Assembly (NCBI RefSeq): GCF_963966145.1
Contig: NC_091054.1
Location: 6,944,001-7,008,000 of the forward strand
Source: Tenebrio molitor
Taxonomy: Eukaryota; Arthropoda; Insecta; Coleoptera; Tenebrionidae
Direction of reading: 5' to 3'
Length of the DNA stretch: 64,000 nucleotides
The notes under the pieces are model-generated. The model saw only the letters and a program-made list of their open reading frames with translations, searched no databases and was not told the DNA's origin. The position numbers and the translations under genes were made by a program. The first letter of the stretch is position 1, and each line of letters opens with the position of its first letter. Below are positions 38,501-46,600 of the stretch, in pieces.

Positions 38501-39942
38501 CAATTATTAATTATTATCTTTTTCAAGTTTTTATTCAAACTGGTGCTTTAATAGTATATTAAAGTATAAGTGGATAAAAAGGTCTTTAAAACACGCGCGA
38601 TTTTTCGGGCACGACGGCGCAGCCGAAGTGTTCGAAATAGAGCAAGTGTTTTAAAGACCAGTTATCCACGAATACTTTACGCTCTTTTTTTTATTGGTAC
38701 ACTTTGAAATCATAAATATTACAAAAAATGGAAATAAGAACGTGAATACATTAGTGATGTGACTGATGTGACATGAATATACCTTTCGTTGTCATGGAAA
38801 ATGAAAAAAACCAAAATTAATTTCCAATCTGTCACTTAATCTCAACTATATTCTTCATTCATTTAAAAAAAAAAAAAATTAGGCCTCAAAAAATATTCAA
38901 TACTACCTAAAAAGAATAAAATTATGTGAGCTTACAAGGATTGAAAAAGGTGTCACACACTTTTTTATGTTACCTAGTACGTTTTATCTTGGAATAAATT
39001 AGAAAGAGTTTAATACTGTTGTCACATCTATCATAAAAAGTTGTAATTAATTTCGAGAAAAATTTCATTTACACTTTTCAACCCAGTAAAATTTTGATTA
39101 GAAAACCTCCAATGGCAATAAATTGTTTGTCATTTTATCTGTACACTACAATTGCCCCTCATCACTGTCTTTCTAATTGCAGGTAGAGAGGATGAAAGCG
39201 ACACCGAATCGGAGCCAGGAATTCCGCTGAAAAGAAAACAGAGACGATCAAGGACCACGTTTTCAGGGGAACAGCTCGAAGCGCTCGAGAGAGCTTTCAG
39301 CCGAACCCAATATCCCGATGTCTACACGCGCGAAGAATTAGCCCAACAGACCGGATTAACCGAGGCCCGGATACAAGTACGATAAAACCCCAATTCTCCA
39401 TCACGTCCCTCAAAAACAATACCCTTGTCGAAAAAATGTCCGATTTTCTCTACATTAAAGCAAGTCTTTTGCAGGTGTGGTTCTCGAACCGACGGGCTCG
39501 CCTAAGAAAACACGTAGGAAACGGGAACGCGGCGACGGCTTTGGGGTTCGCTTCGATTCCTCTGGCCAACATGGCGTGTCAGTACCCTTCCGACACCGCC
39601 GCTCAGCACGACTGGAGGAATGCCCAGTTCACCAATTACAACATGTTCCAACAGTCTTCTTATAATTCGAACCATCAAGAAAATAGGGCCGACTATTCGG
39701 CCATATTTGATGCTAACTATGCCCTGGCCCACGCCCAGATGGCCCAGGCCACAAAAACTAAGGAGAGTGACACGAAGGATGGGATTCTGGGGTCGAATCC
39801 TGGAGGGATGAACGTCGGTTCTTCGTGGGGGAAAAACGGAGAGTGGATGAATCTCCAGGACAATGTTGCGGCCTCTTTCAGTGGTGATGTTTTCGGACAG
39901 GCTCAGTATTCGGCCCATTCAGCCAAGAATTATTGGGCATAA
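11551..39942 (+). CDS. gsb-n: Gooseberry-neuro-type Pax3/7 transcription factor (5 exons, 377 aa)
   Basis: The exons are 11551-11590, 14220-14533, 22980-23097, 39183-39376 and 39475-39942. All joins are GT/AG and in phase, giving 377 aa. The product is a nuclear DNA-binding regulator. A paired domain (residues about 14-141) begins [20 protein letters not shown]. An octapeptide YTIDGILG (150-157), a Groucho-type repressor motif in Pax3/7 proteins, follows. Next come an acidic linker DTESEPG and a homeodomain (177-236) with WFSNRRAR and Ser at position 50. The introns split the paired domain after residue 118 and the homeodomain at 46/47, as is usual in this family. MDMRPIFGGYPFQ at the start and the DTESEPGIPLKRKQRRSRTTF-type linker resemble Drosophila gsb-n more than gsb. 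The C-terminus (ends NYWA) is short. In flies the gene acts in neuroectoderm and neuroblasts downstream of segmentation genes. The introns probably hold its enhancers. Confidence 0.93.
13854..13877. repeat. Core loop palindrome J
   Basis: The short palindrome starts AGCACTCGGC and ends CCTCGTGCT. Read on the minus strand it is GCACGAG...CCGAGTGC, the shared hairpin-loop signature, but long arms around it are poorly preserved. Confidence 0.5.
13930..14101. repeat. Nested inverted repeat upstream of gsb-n exon 2
   Basis: TTTTTCGTGTTCGTTTGGG pairs with the inverse GGGAAACGAACACGAAAAA. An inner AT-rich palindrome lies between (TATATAAACTGAAAAGTTTATATA). It ends about 120 bp before the splice acceptor. 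Confidence 0.65.
14220..14533 (+). CDS. gsb-n: gsb-n exon 2, most of the paired domain
   Basis: The acceptor is TTCCGCCAG at 14219. The exon codes for the PAI subdomain and the first part of the RED subdomain ([10 protein letters not shown] ... IRERLIK). The donor AAG|GTAAGA at 14534 ends in phase 0. Confidence 0.95.
16440..17340. promoter_or_regulatory. CpG-rich island in gsb-n intron 2
   Basis: About 900 bp are markedly richer in G+C and CpG (many CGATCG/TCGACG words) than the AT-rich surroundings. Minus-strand frames of 167, 101 and 90 codons are open, but they overlap one another, are Arg/Ser/Pro-rich as GC-rich random DNA would be, and match no domain I know. An enhancer or CpG island is more likely than a gene. 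Confidence 0.4.
17408..17466. repeat. Hairpin N
   Basis: AGTTTTATGTGCGGCC pairs with GCCAAAGCACATAAAACC around a loop of about 24 nt. Confidence 0.6.
17594..17681. repeat. Minisatellite, 3 tandem 30-31 bp units
   Basis: The unit begins TCAGCGGAGATAATAACTTC and ends ACGGACG. It starts at 17594, 17624 and 17655, with nearly identical copies and spacers of CCC or CTCC. Confidence 0.9.
19068..19200. repeat. Hairpin G
   Basis: GATTTTTCAACGAGCAATAC pairs with GTATTGCGAGTTGAAAAATC. The outer arms (AGTATATTACAC... and ...GTGTATACT) extend the stem. The apex CTCTCGAGCGCCAGCAAGTG is of the shared loop type. Confidence 0.75.
19202..19275. repeat. Three copies of a TTTTCCTCACTAGTGA motif
   Basis: ATTTTCCTCACTAGTGA occurs at 19202-19218 and 19232-19248. 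A variant (ATTTTCCTCACTAAATTGAG) follows at about 19259-19278. The core CTCACTAGTGAG is palindromic. Confidence 0.75.
20171..20620. mobile_element. piggyBac-type MITE with TTAA target duplication
   Basis: The ends AGGGCCC and GGGCCCT are exact inverted repeats, flanked by TTAA at 20167-20170 and 20621-20624. The element is 450 bp and non-coding. TTAA duplication and a GGG/CCC end are hallmarks of piggyBac mobilisation, but the short TIR leaves some risk of coincidence. Confidence 0.6.
20930..21200. repeat. Foldback family F, copy 2 (most complete)
   Basis: The arms AACTAGTTCCAGTATAAATTGGG and its inverse (TTTACACAGGAACGAGTT) enclose GGGCTTTTTTTGGCA/TGCCAAAAAAAGCCC and the apex AACGCGAGTGAAACGAGCGT. 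A 3' tail follows, with TTTTTTTGTTCGACGAGCC, GACGTTTCGTTTTGACA and TTCACACAGGAGAAAATTCT. The tail is shared with the inverted copy near 44 kb. Confidence 0.85.
21656..22180 (+). pseudogene. Tc1-like transposase relic
   Basis: Conceptual pieces include KFCLWSPDGRMRVRRPR followed by CTAEFVQRR, typical of Tc1-like cores, and later FVQDNARPHIRVAQITRRFF (21981-22050). The block normally reading FSDES has lost its aspartate (FSTKPKFCL), while the QDNARPH aspartate is kept. Stops follow in the SPD segment. The frame changes and stops show it is dead. A terminal-like sequence (GTTGCGCTTTTTTGACACGC, 22404-22423) may be its right end. Confidence 0.7.
22980..23097 (+). CDS. gsb-n: gsb-n exon 3, end of paired domain and octapeptide
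   Basis: The acceptor TTTTTCTTTTTGGTTCAG ends at 22979. The exon encodes EGVTDPPSVSSISRLLRG, a short linker and DYTIDGILG, and ends in phase 1 before GTAAGT at 23098. Confidence 0.95.
24461..24586. repeat. Hairpin L
   Basis: TAAGACATACGTGTAAAAAG, then TTCCTTTGTTGCAC, pairs with GTGCAATAAAGGATAACTTT and TTACACTTATATCTTA. The apex has CCTCATACCTCGG, a weak match to the shared loop. Confidence 0.8.
26440..26860. promoter_or_regulatory. GC-rich island in gsb-n intron 3
   Basis: This patch has raised GC content and short open frames on both strands that show no known domain. Its likely role is regulatory. Evidence is compositional only. Confidence 0.25.
27440..27600 (+). pseudogene. LINE reverse-transcriptase scrap (weak)
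   Basis: A frame reads GVAQGAELGPLLLTDI, resembling the GVPQGSxLGPLLFxxYI motif of non-LTR reverse transcriptases. FGDNDNH follows where the FADD box would be. The distance between the two is shortened, a stop lies just upstream, and nothing else of the RT is present. Confidence 0.4.
28774..28896. repeat. Hairpin C
   Basis: ATTATACGAGTTTTATAAGG, CACCATTTTGTCGCAC pairs with GTGCGACAAAATGGC, TTATAAAACGAGTATAAT. An inner AGAGCAC/GTGCT pair surrounds the apex GCACGAGGAGTGCAGCGACG then AGTGC. It is one of the clearest examples of the shared loop. Confidence 0.85.
30850..30897. repeat. Hairpin O
   Basis: CGTGTCATAATATGGC pairs imperfectly with GTTGCTATGACACG, with a loop of about 18 nt. Confidence 0.55.
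30951..31079 (+). CDS. Small highly charged ORF, 42 aa, doubtful
   Basis: The ATG-to-TGA frame begins MDNLDELERQRAENRERQKR and is almost entirely Arg, Glu, Lys and Gln, with predicted coiled-coil or basic helix character. It lies inside gsb-n intron 3, just after hairpin O. AGTGCGTAAGCACGGG follows it. Such RE/RK-rich stretches occur in transposon-encoded proteins, so it may be a fragment of one. I do not recognise the family. Confidence 0.2.
   Translation: MDNLDELERQRAENRERQKRRREHRSQEERDIENERRILTVY
31640..31960. promoter_or_regulatory. GC-rich island in gsb-n intron 3
   Basis: About 300 bp of locally high GC lacks any long frame. The island contains GGTCCGCGGCAGCTTTGGCG. It is a candidate enhancer on composition alone. 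Confidence 0.25.
33131..33173 (+). promoter_or_regulatory. Candidate intronic core promoter
   Basis: TATAAAAA at 33131 is followed by TCATTC at 33156 and TCAGTTT at 33167, both matching the arthropod initiator. The first spacing (27 bp) is slightly short and the second (38 bp) slightly long for a TATA-Inr pair. No ORF of note follows, so any product would be non-coding or a short first exon. Confidence 0.25.
33757..33850. repeat. Foldback family F, copy 3 (left part only)
   Basis: TTATTTAACGAGTTCGTGTG, TTGGGCTTTTTTTGGCATG and the apex AACGCGAGTGAAACGAGCG match copies 2 and 4. The right arm and tail are missing. Confidence 0.8.
33879..34364. mobile_element. MITE, about 490 bp, 36 bp TIRs
   Basis: The left end ATACTGGGTGTTATGGAAGT, CCACGTTATAAATTTA matches the reverse complement of the right end (ATACAGGGTGTTATGGAAGT, CCACGTAATAAATTTA). 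It is non-coding inside and mariner-like at its termini. Confidence 0.8.
35028..35292. mobile_element. MITE, about 265 bp, GGGCCTTCAAATAAAT TIRs
   Basis: GGGCCTTCAAATAAATATAT at the left is inverted at the right (ATAAATTTATTTGAAGGCCC). The interior is non-coding. Both flanks contain ATAT, but a target duplication is not certain. Confidence 0.75.
38561..38680. repeat. Hairpin D
   Basis: AAAGTATAAGTGGATAAAAA, GGTCTTTAAAACAC pairs with GTGTTTTAAAGACC, AGTTATCCACGAATACTTT. The apex GGCACGACGGCGCAGCCGAA then GTG matches the shared loop. Confidence 0.85.
39183..39376 (+). CDS. gsb-n: gsb-n exon 4, first 46 residues of the homeodomain
   Basis: The acceptor TTTCTAATTGCAG ends at 39182. The exon encodes GREDESDTESEPG, then KRKQRRSRTTFSGEQLEALE and on to TEARIQ. 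The donor is GTACGA at 39377. Confidence 0.95.
39475..39942 (+). CDS. gsb-n: gsb-n exon 5, homeodomain helix 3 and C-terminus
   Basis: After the acceptor TTTTGCAG (39474) it encodes VWFSNRRARLRKH and a 143-residue tail rich in Asn, Ser, Gln and Ala, ending NYWA and TAA at 39940-39942. The intron before it is only 98 bp. Confidence 0.95.
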   Translation: MWFSNRRARLRKHVGNGNAATALGFASIPLANMACQYPSDTAAQHDWRNAQFTNYNMFQQSSYNSNHQENRADYSAIFDANYALAHAQMAQATKTKESDTKDGILGSNPGGMNVGSSWGKNGEWMNLQDNVAASFSGDVFGQAQYSAHSAKNYWA

Positions 39943-40039
39943 CGCGTAGGTTTTAGGCATAAATAATGACAATTATAGGCTATGTGGGATCTTCGCATCC
40001 CGTAGAAATAGTACTAAAATATTCTTTGTATAATTTAGA

Positions 40040-40131
40040 AATAAACGTTCTAAACAAAGCGCAGATTGATTCTTCTCGATCAAGATCATCGAAAAGTCGG
40101 GGAGCAATGAGGAAGGAGTAGTGTCAATAAA
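40040..40131 (+). terminator. gsb-n polyadenylation signals
   Basis: AATAAA occurs at 40040-40045 and 40126-40131, about 100 and 185 nt after the stop, before the convergent Nplp1 3' end. Confidence 0.55.
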
Positions 40132-40232
40132 GTTTATTTGACGTTTAAATATTCACATTTATTTTTGTTAACACTAATTTTAAATAAGACAGAAGCCGTT
40201 GTAAAATCCGACTCTTATTGTCTACAAGTACA

Positions 40233-40238
40233 TTTATT
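40233..40238 (-). terminator. Possible Nplp1 polyadenylation signal
   Basis: AATAAA on the minus strand lies about 285 nt after the Nplp1 stop. If both this and the gsb-n signal are used, the two transcripts end within about 100 bp of each other, tail to tail. Confidence 0.35.
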
Positions 40239-40522
40239 GTCAATATATACTTTTAGGAGGAGTCTATTGTCGTACACAGCAAAGTATTGTCATCCTTGTT
40301 CCAGCCCTGTATGAGTGTTATGCAACATCCAATACTAAAAATTATCATTTGGCCTTAATCTAATCTAACCTCTAATGATAATATGTTCAGGATGATATTC
40401 TTGATTGAGACTTATTAAAAATATCGTTTTACCAATTATCGATTTGATATACTCTCGAGGGATATGGTGGGATCAGATATGTGATGAGGTTGTGACCGAA
40501 CCACTGAAACAAATTAAACAGA

Positions 40523-40685
40523 CTAAGAGAGATCTGAAAGAAACGGATGCGTCCTGGGGTGCATAAATATCTTCCTCAACAGAATTTTATCGACGGCGGG
40601 CTGCAGAAGAAACCTCTTGTCTCCTAGTGAAAGCGAGTTTTCGGCGACGGCGTCGTCTTCGGCTTGCCCATCTGAGGAAGTCTCC
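40523..40685 (-). CDS. Nplp1: Nplp1 exon 4, conserved C-terminal tail
   Basis: The acceptor CCATTTTTCAG precedes 40685. After the split codon the frame reads ETSSDGQAEDDAVAENSLSL, GDKRFLLQPAVDKILLRKIF and ends SDLS, TAG at 40525-40523. The FLLxPAVDxILLRK motif is typical of the NPLP1 C-terminus. Confidence 0.82.
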
Positions 40686-43600
40686 CTGAAAAATGGACTT
40701 TATGAGTCGACCAACAATTCCAATCTTGCCCTCCGTATTTGCAGGGTAAGAAACGGAGAATTGCTTTGGCGAGATTACGCAAATGTTTGCGGAATGTGCG
40801 CGTGTATTTAAGTTACGACAAACATTCAGACTAAGTTACGGCCGTGGCCGAGGAATTATAAAGCAGGAATCCCCGTTTATTAAACTCCTCGTCCTCCTCA
40901 TCTACATCAACAATCCGTGCTACTAAACATTCATCTACGAGAGGGCGCTGACGCGGTTCCCGCCAAGGCAAACGTCTGACGCGGCGTGCCCCCAGGCTTC
41001 CAGGACCCCCGTTATTCAATACGTTTTTCAAGTTTTCCGGCGTCGCGGTGAATGATGGATGTGCCTTTTTGACGGGAAACTCTGACAGCGCCCGTTTGAA
41101 CAAACAGCTACCAATTTTCCAACCTGCAGCCTTCCCCACGGGTCGATCTACCGGATCGGTTGAACCGTCGAACGTTTCTCAAAGTCGGCAACCAACCCAG
41201 GCGTGCTAGGGCGCCTATGTGCCGTTTTTCAGGAGATCGGTAGCGTGAGGTTGGCCTGAACCAGCCAGTTTTGGCCACCGAGCCTACATAATTCACTTCG
41301 ATAATATGTTTGGATGGACAGAAAGAAACACGCAGCTTTTACAAGAAAAAAACACTTTCAACTATTTATGAAAGCTCTTTGAGCGGAAGTCAGATAATGA
41401 CAGTAAAAATGTTTTCATGGCACGAACCATTATCGGGATGCGATTATTTTCTTTCAGCTGAACATGTGACAGGCGTCATATTGATTAATGTGTGGCGCGG
41501 AATCAAACAAAACATTTAAAAAAGTCCGCCTCGATGGCAAAACAGCATTCATCAGCGATTGCGACAAGTACAGCCTAAAAATTTTAAAATTCATTAATAA
41601 TCATGAAAATGAAATTTTCATAAAATTAAACTACGCATATGCAGAATGAGGTTTCTTCCATTTTCAGGGAGCACACTCGAAGTGGAACTCGTTGTGCTTA
41701 AGTTTTATCAACTTCTCGGCGTTCGTAAATAAAAAATAAACTCGCGAAAAAAGTAAATACAAAATGAAGAGGATAAAGCCGTCGTAAAACGTGTCGTTTC
41801 CCAAGTATAGAGAACGAAACCCGACCCTATTTTCCGTAACCTCCTTTATTAAATACAAATCCAATTTCCCGCCCCTGTACTAAAAAGGACTCGTCTTTGC
41901 TTAAAGTCCTAAATCCACAACGTCCCCCGGAATCAATATTCCGTGTCCATCAAAACTGCACGCTTATTATTTCTGAACTTGCTAAATTTGGCGCATATGC
42001 TCGAAGGATAATCTCGAAAATTAAATTTCACTCTTGAAAATTAATTTTCCTTTTAATAAAAACTTCTTATGACTCACCTAGAAATCTCTTGTCGGTATTA
42101 GGATAAATCCCCGTCAACGCTTTCACGAGCTCCTCATAATCGTCCACGTTCTGATTCTGATAAACGGGCGAGGGAAGCTCTCCACCCTCGTCGTCGTAGT
42201 AGCTTGTTTGTCTTTTACTCCTGACGGCTCGCTTGAATTTTCCCGAATATTGAGCCTTAATCGACGCTAGATTTCTCTTCTCGTTGTCGAGTTCCGGTCC
42301 TTCGACTTTCTCGTTACTTTTTTGTCCGTTTAAATAATTGTCCTGTCTCAACATAGCCGCCACGTTTCTTTTCCCAACGAACCTTCCGCCTTCTCTCGCC
42401 AAAGAGGCGATGTTTCTCTTCCCGCTATACTGCGAATCTCCGTTGCGAACTAAACTCCCCAAGAATCTTTTCCCGTAGGTAGGAAAGTTGAAGTTTCGAG
42501 CCAAACTCCCGACGTTCCTCTTGTTGTACAGCTCGTCGAGCAACTCCTGAATCTCGCGCCGGGTGGTCAACTCGCCGTTTCTCGCCAACGACTCGATCCC
42601 TCTTTTGCTGTCGTTATTCTGGTAAGTGGGCAGCTGTCCATTCTTGGCCAGCGTCGCAAGACTTCTCTTGTAGTTGGGATCTTCGTCGTCTTGAGATGGT
42701 AAGGTACGCACGTACCCGGCCCGCGCTAGAGCTTCCAGATTCCGCTTGTCTGGGAGGTTGTCCCATTGGGCGAGCGAGCTCAGAGACCTCTTGTAGTTCA
42801 TGTCGTCGTCCAGGTTGGCCTTTTCTAGAGCCTCCTGGAACCGACGCAACAGGTCCTTGCGCAACGCTTGCTGCTGGATCGTGGGGAATTCTTGTGGAGA
42901 CAGAAGTGTTCTAAGAGTGTTTTCTATTTCTATATCACATGTTTCATCCGATTTTACCTAGAGAACGAATTTGTCAAAAATTCAAACGACATAATTCAAA
43001 CAAACGGTCGACATTGATTTGAATTTGCTTCAATGACAAGATTATTGATGACGTTCACGATTATTCGTTTCCATTTTTCCAACGATTGAACATGCATGTT
43101 TGCATCGAACACATCGCAACGCAATTCCATAATATTTTGTCGTCGGATCGATGAACACATTAAAACAGACAACCCAATAATTTCCATAAAAATTACCAGT
43201 GACGTGATATTTTCAGCGAAATCAGTGTGTGTAACTTACACACTAATAACGATTTTTCTGAATCTGATCGAAAACTTATTAAATTAAATATTATACAATT
43301 AAATGTATTATCAGATCAACGATGACGAGTGATGACAAAAATGTTGAAGCAGCGTCTCGCAACTAATACCAATCGATTTCAGCTTGACTAAATTGAAAAA
43401 CGAATAACCTGAAATTCGGTCTCATTTTTAATTATAATAAACAAAAAAAAAAGGATTGATTGAAGCGGAAAAAATTACACGAAATTCTAAAGTTCCATTT
43501 TGTATGCAACGTTAATATTTGTCCTCGTAGCGTACTAATATTTGCTCTACTGGCAATATATTTGTCGTCGAGAACGTTCGCGGAATGTTGAACCGAAGTT

Positions 43601-46600
43601 ATAAACATGTTATTAAAGAATGAGAAGAAAGACGAATTCTTTCAAAATTAACGTCTCCGATAAATTTCAAAGTGTTTGTTCTCCTTTACGTATAATGCAA
43701 AAATGCAGATATTGAAGATGTGATGAAACTGGAATTGTGATAAAGGAGCAAGTGACAAACATACATTTTTATTTGTCGTTGCTTCTGATATTTTTCATTT
43801 AAACATTCGTTTCTTGAAAGGTTTCTTTTTGTTATTCTGCACAAACAAAAATTATTATTTTTGTTGTAAAATGAACGATATTACTTGAGGTTCGAATAAA
43901 TCATACCTACTCTTGTTATTCTAATTAACTGTGATTACAAAAACACTTTTTGAAATAATTGTATAACTGTGTTAAGCATAAATTAATAAAGCAATAAATA
44001 AACTTTTCCTGCCATTTGGGAACATTATTTTTTTGTTCGACACTGTCAGAATTTGAGAATTTTCTCCTGTGTAAACGGATTTTGATGAATTTGACAGCTT
44101 GTCAAAACGAAACGTCAAACTAATTTTAAAGATTTTCAGCCATTTGGAGCCTTTGGGGGGGCTCGTCGAACAAAAAAACGTTGTATTCAACTCGTTCTTG
44201 TGTAATTTGCGCTTTTTTGGCACTCGTGGACCTTTAAAACTCTCGTTTCACTCGAGTTTTAAACTGGCCCACTCATGCCAAAAAAAGCCCAAATTACACA
44301 CGAACTCGTTAAATAAATAACTATTTATTACATTACATAATAATTATTACCTTACCTCGTTGTTTATGCAACCAATTATACAACAATAAGAAATAAGTGA
44401 CTGTTGCAAAGCATATTTACTGTACTATAGTTCATTTTTTAATGCTGTAGAAAAAGTCAGGCAACCCAATATACAGTCATCAAGGCTGCCTAGATACATT
44501 AAATTCATTTATAATAGATATGGATCCACGATGCCGCTAAGAATTCTGTTTGTCAAAATCTCCGTCAGTCTGACAAGGTTTTGACATTCGATAAAAAAAT
44601 TTACTTGAAATGAGAAAACGTGTTTAATAATGTGTTTAATCTAGAATTCATGAATAAAAAAAGCAGTAAGTTAGTACTTAAATAGAAACAATCATTAACG
44701 ATAACTCAGACATATTATGGATTTAAAAAATCAACTCTCATCTTCGAATTCTTCCGGTTAATCCGAATCGTCATCAGACTCTCCAAGGTGTATAATCAGT
44801 GGTTCCACAGTCACTTCAATACCTACATCCAATTCCCACATCTGCTCTTCTTTATTTTAACCGTATCACCAACCTTAAGTTCCGAATGTTCATCACAGAC
44901 ATGTTTGTAAATGTTCAAAATCATGTTTTTCCTAATACGGATGAGGGTGACTTTTTCGGTGAACATAATTTGTTCTGTGCAGTGTGCAGCCCATCGAAAA
45001 TCAAGTATAAAAACCCTTGACCAAACTAGCCTTTAAATTAATACCTAATTGACAGTGACACGAATTGACATTAATGCATTTATTGTGGCATATGGCATCA
45101 TGGATTGAAGTAATTTACAAAATTGAAATAGTAATCTAGTGAACTATTGAAAGTGTATATTTGGCTGCCTGACTTTTTCTACAGCATTAAAAAATGAACT
45201 ATAGTGTTATATTATATCCCAAATGATTTTATTATTTAATAAAAAATCTTTCATTTACTAAACTTTTTTGACCGAAACTTCCGCATCTTGTAAATCTTAT
45301 GCGTCAGGTAAACAGCAATGAATAATATTTCAACGAAGCGAGTTCAAAGTTTTCATAAATTGAATTTCATCAAGTCAAGCTTGACTTAACATTTTCTTTT
45401 TTGTGCTTTGCTAACAAGAAGATATACTCGTATTTCAATTTTCAACGAAAATTTTAAAGCAATATTGGCTGAAAAAAATTCAAACCGAAATAAAACAAGA
45501 TTGATGGTTTTATTGGATCCAAAATCTAATAATTTGCCAAATGCCCTGGAATAAATCAAAAATTTAATAATCAACGTATCGTATCAGCACGATTCGGGAA
45601 AGGCCAACTCTGTAAATATATTAAATAGCTTTCATAAAACGTTATCGATTATAATTAGATATTTAATGGACAGTGAGACCATTAGGGCATCGCAATAAAA
45701 CGAGACCCTCGTGAATACATGGCCTAATTAAATTGGAATTCCTGTCAACTTAACCGGGAATTATTCCCCGGAATTACGGGATTCAAGTACGCTAATGTCC
45801 AATTAGAGGGGACAAAGGTTTTCTCTATGACATCGGCAAACATCGTCGTATCTGTAAATCATATCCATATCCCGCTTTTTCTAAAATTCAATTTCGATTT
45901 AATTGAAAACCGGGAGGGACTTTCTGATATCGACTTTTAACAGTATACGACGACGTGTTTATTTCGGGACGCAGGTGAAAGAGATTTTGGGCGATTATTA
46001 CAATTTACAGTGGAGCGTGTTCAGCAAATGAGATCAAAGCGAAGCATTGAATTCCGATATTAATGTGTTTAGCGCTCCGCTTTTACGTGTACTCCAGTCG
46101 ATACAGAGTTAATTCATATCCACACAAGAGGGTTGTTTTATCTATTCACTATTGCAAGCAACAATGGAACAAAAGCTTCGACTGAAAGTTAACTAATACT
46201 TAATTGACTTTGGAGAACTTATTGTGAATCAAAATGGTTGCTCTGTAGGCTGCTTGTTTTAATTGTGACCCCATCACAGTCACTTTCCATTGAAAATCAT
46301 CGTTCGGTGTCGAGGGCGAACTTGAAAGTTACAAAGAAAATTGCTTTCTGAGCGAGTTCGATGACACTGTGCCAGTTACAAAATGAAGAACTGAAATAAA
46401 CATAAAACTAAAAACAACAACCCTTCATCGGATAGAAAACGAAACACAAAACCCTCAAATAATAATAATTCTTCATCAATTATTGACTCTTGAAAATTTG
46501 TAACATTGGAAAATGTTTATAACCCAGTAACATTTCATTTTAAACTAAAACTTTCTCAAATAATTATTTTTGTTACAAGTATCGGGTGTTCATTTAATAT

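Larger units (their letters stand above)
23098..39182 (+). other. gsb-n intron 3, 16 kb
   Basis: No intact host gene is seen inside. Candidate regulatory islands (26440-26860, 27650-28400, 31640-31960, 36180-36560) alternate with MITEs and hairpins described separately. The stretches 23260-24440, 24600-26400, 29180-30840 and 36900-38550 are AT-rich and hold nothing I can name. Confidence 0.6.

Noticed and set aside
39502..39918. 138-codon minus-strand frame opposite gsb-n exon 5
   Set aside because: Shadow of the real plus-strand exon.
42067..42080. Stop codon at the end of the long Nplp1 frame
   Set aside because: It lies just after a consensus GTGAGT donor, and two more in-phase exons carry known NPLP1 motifs, so it is intronic.
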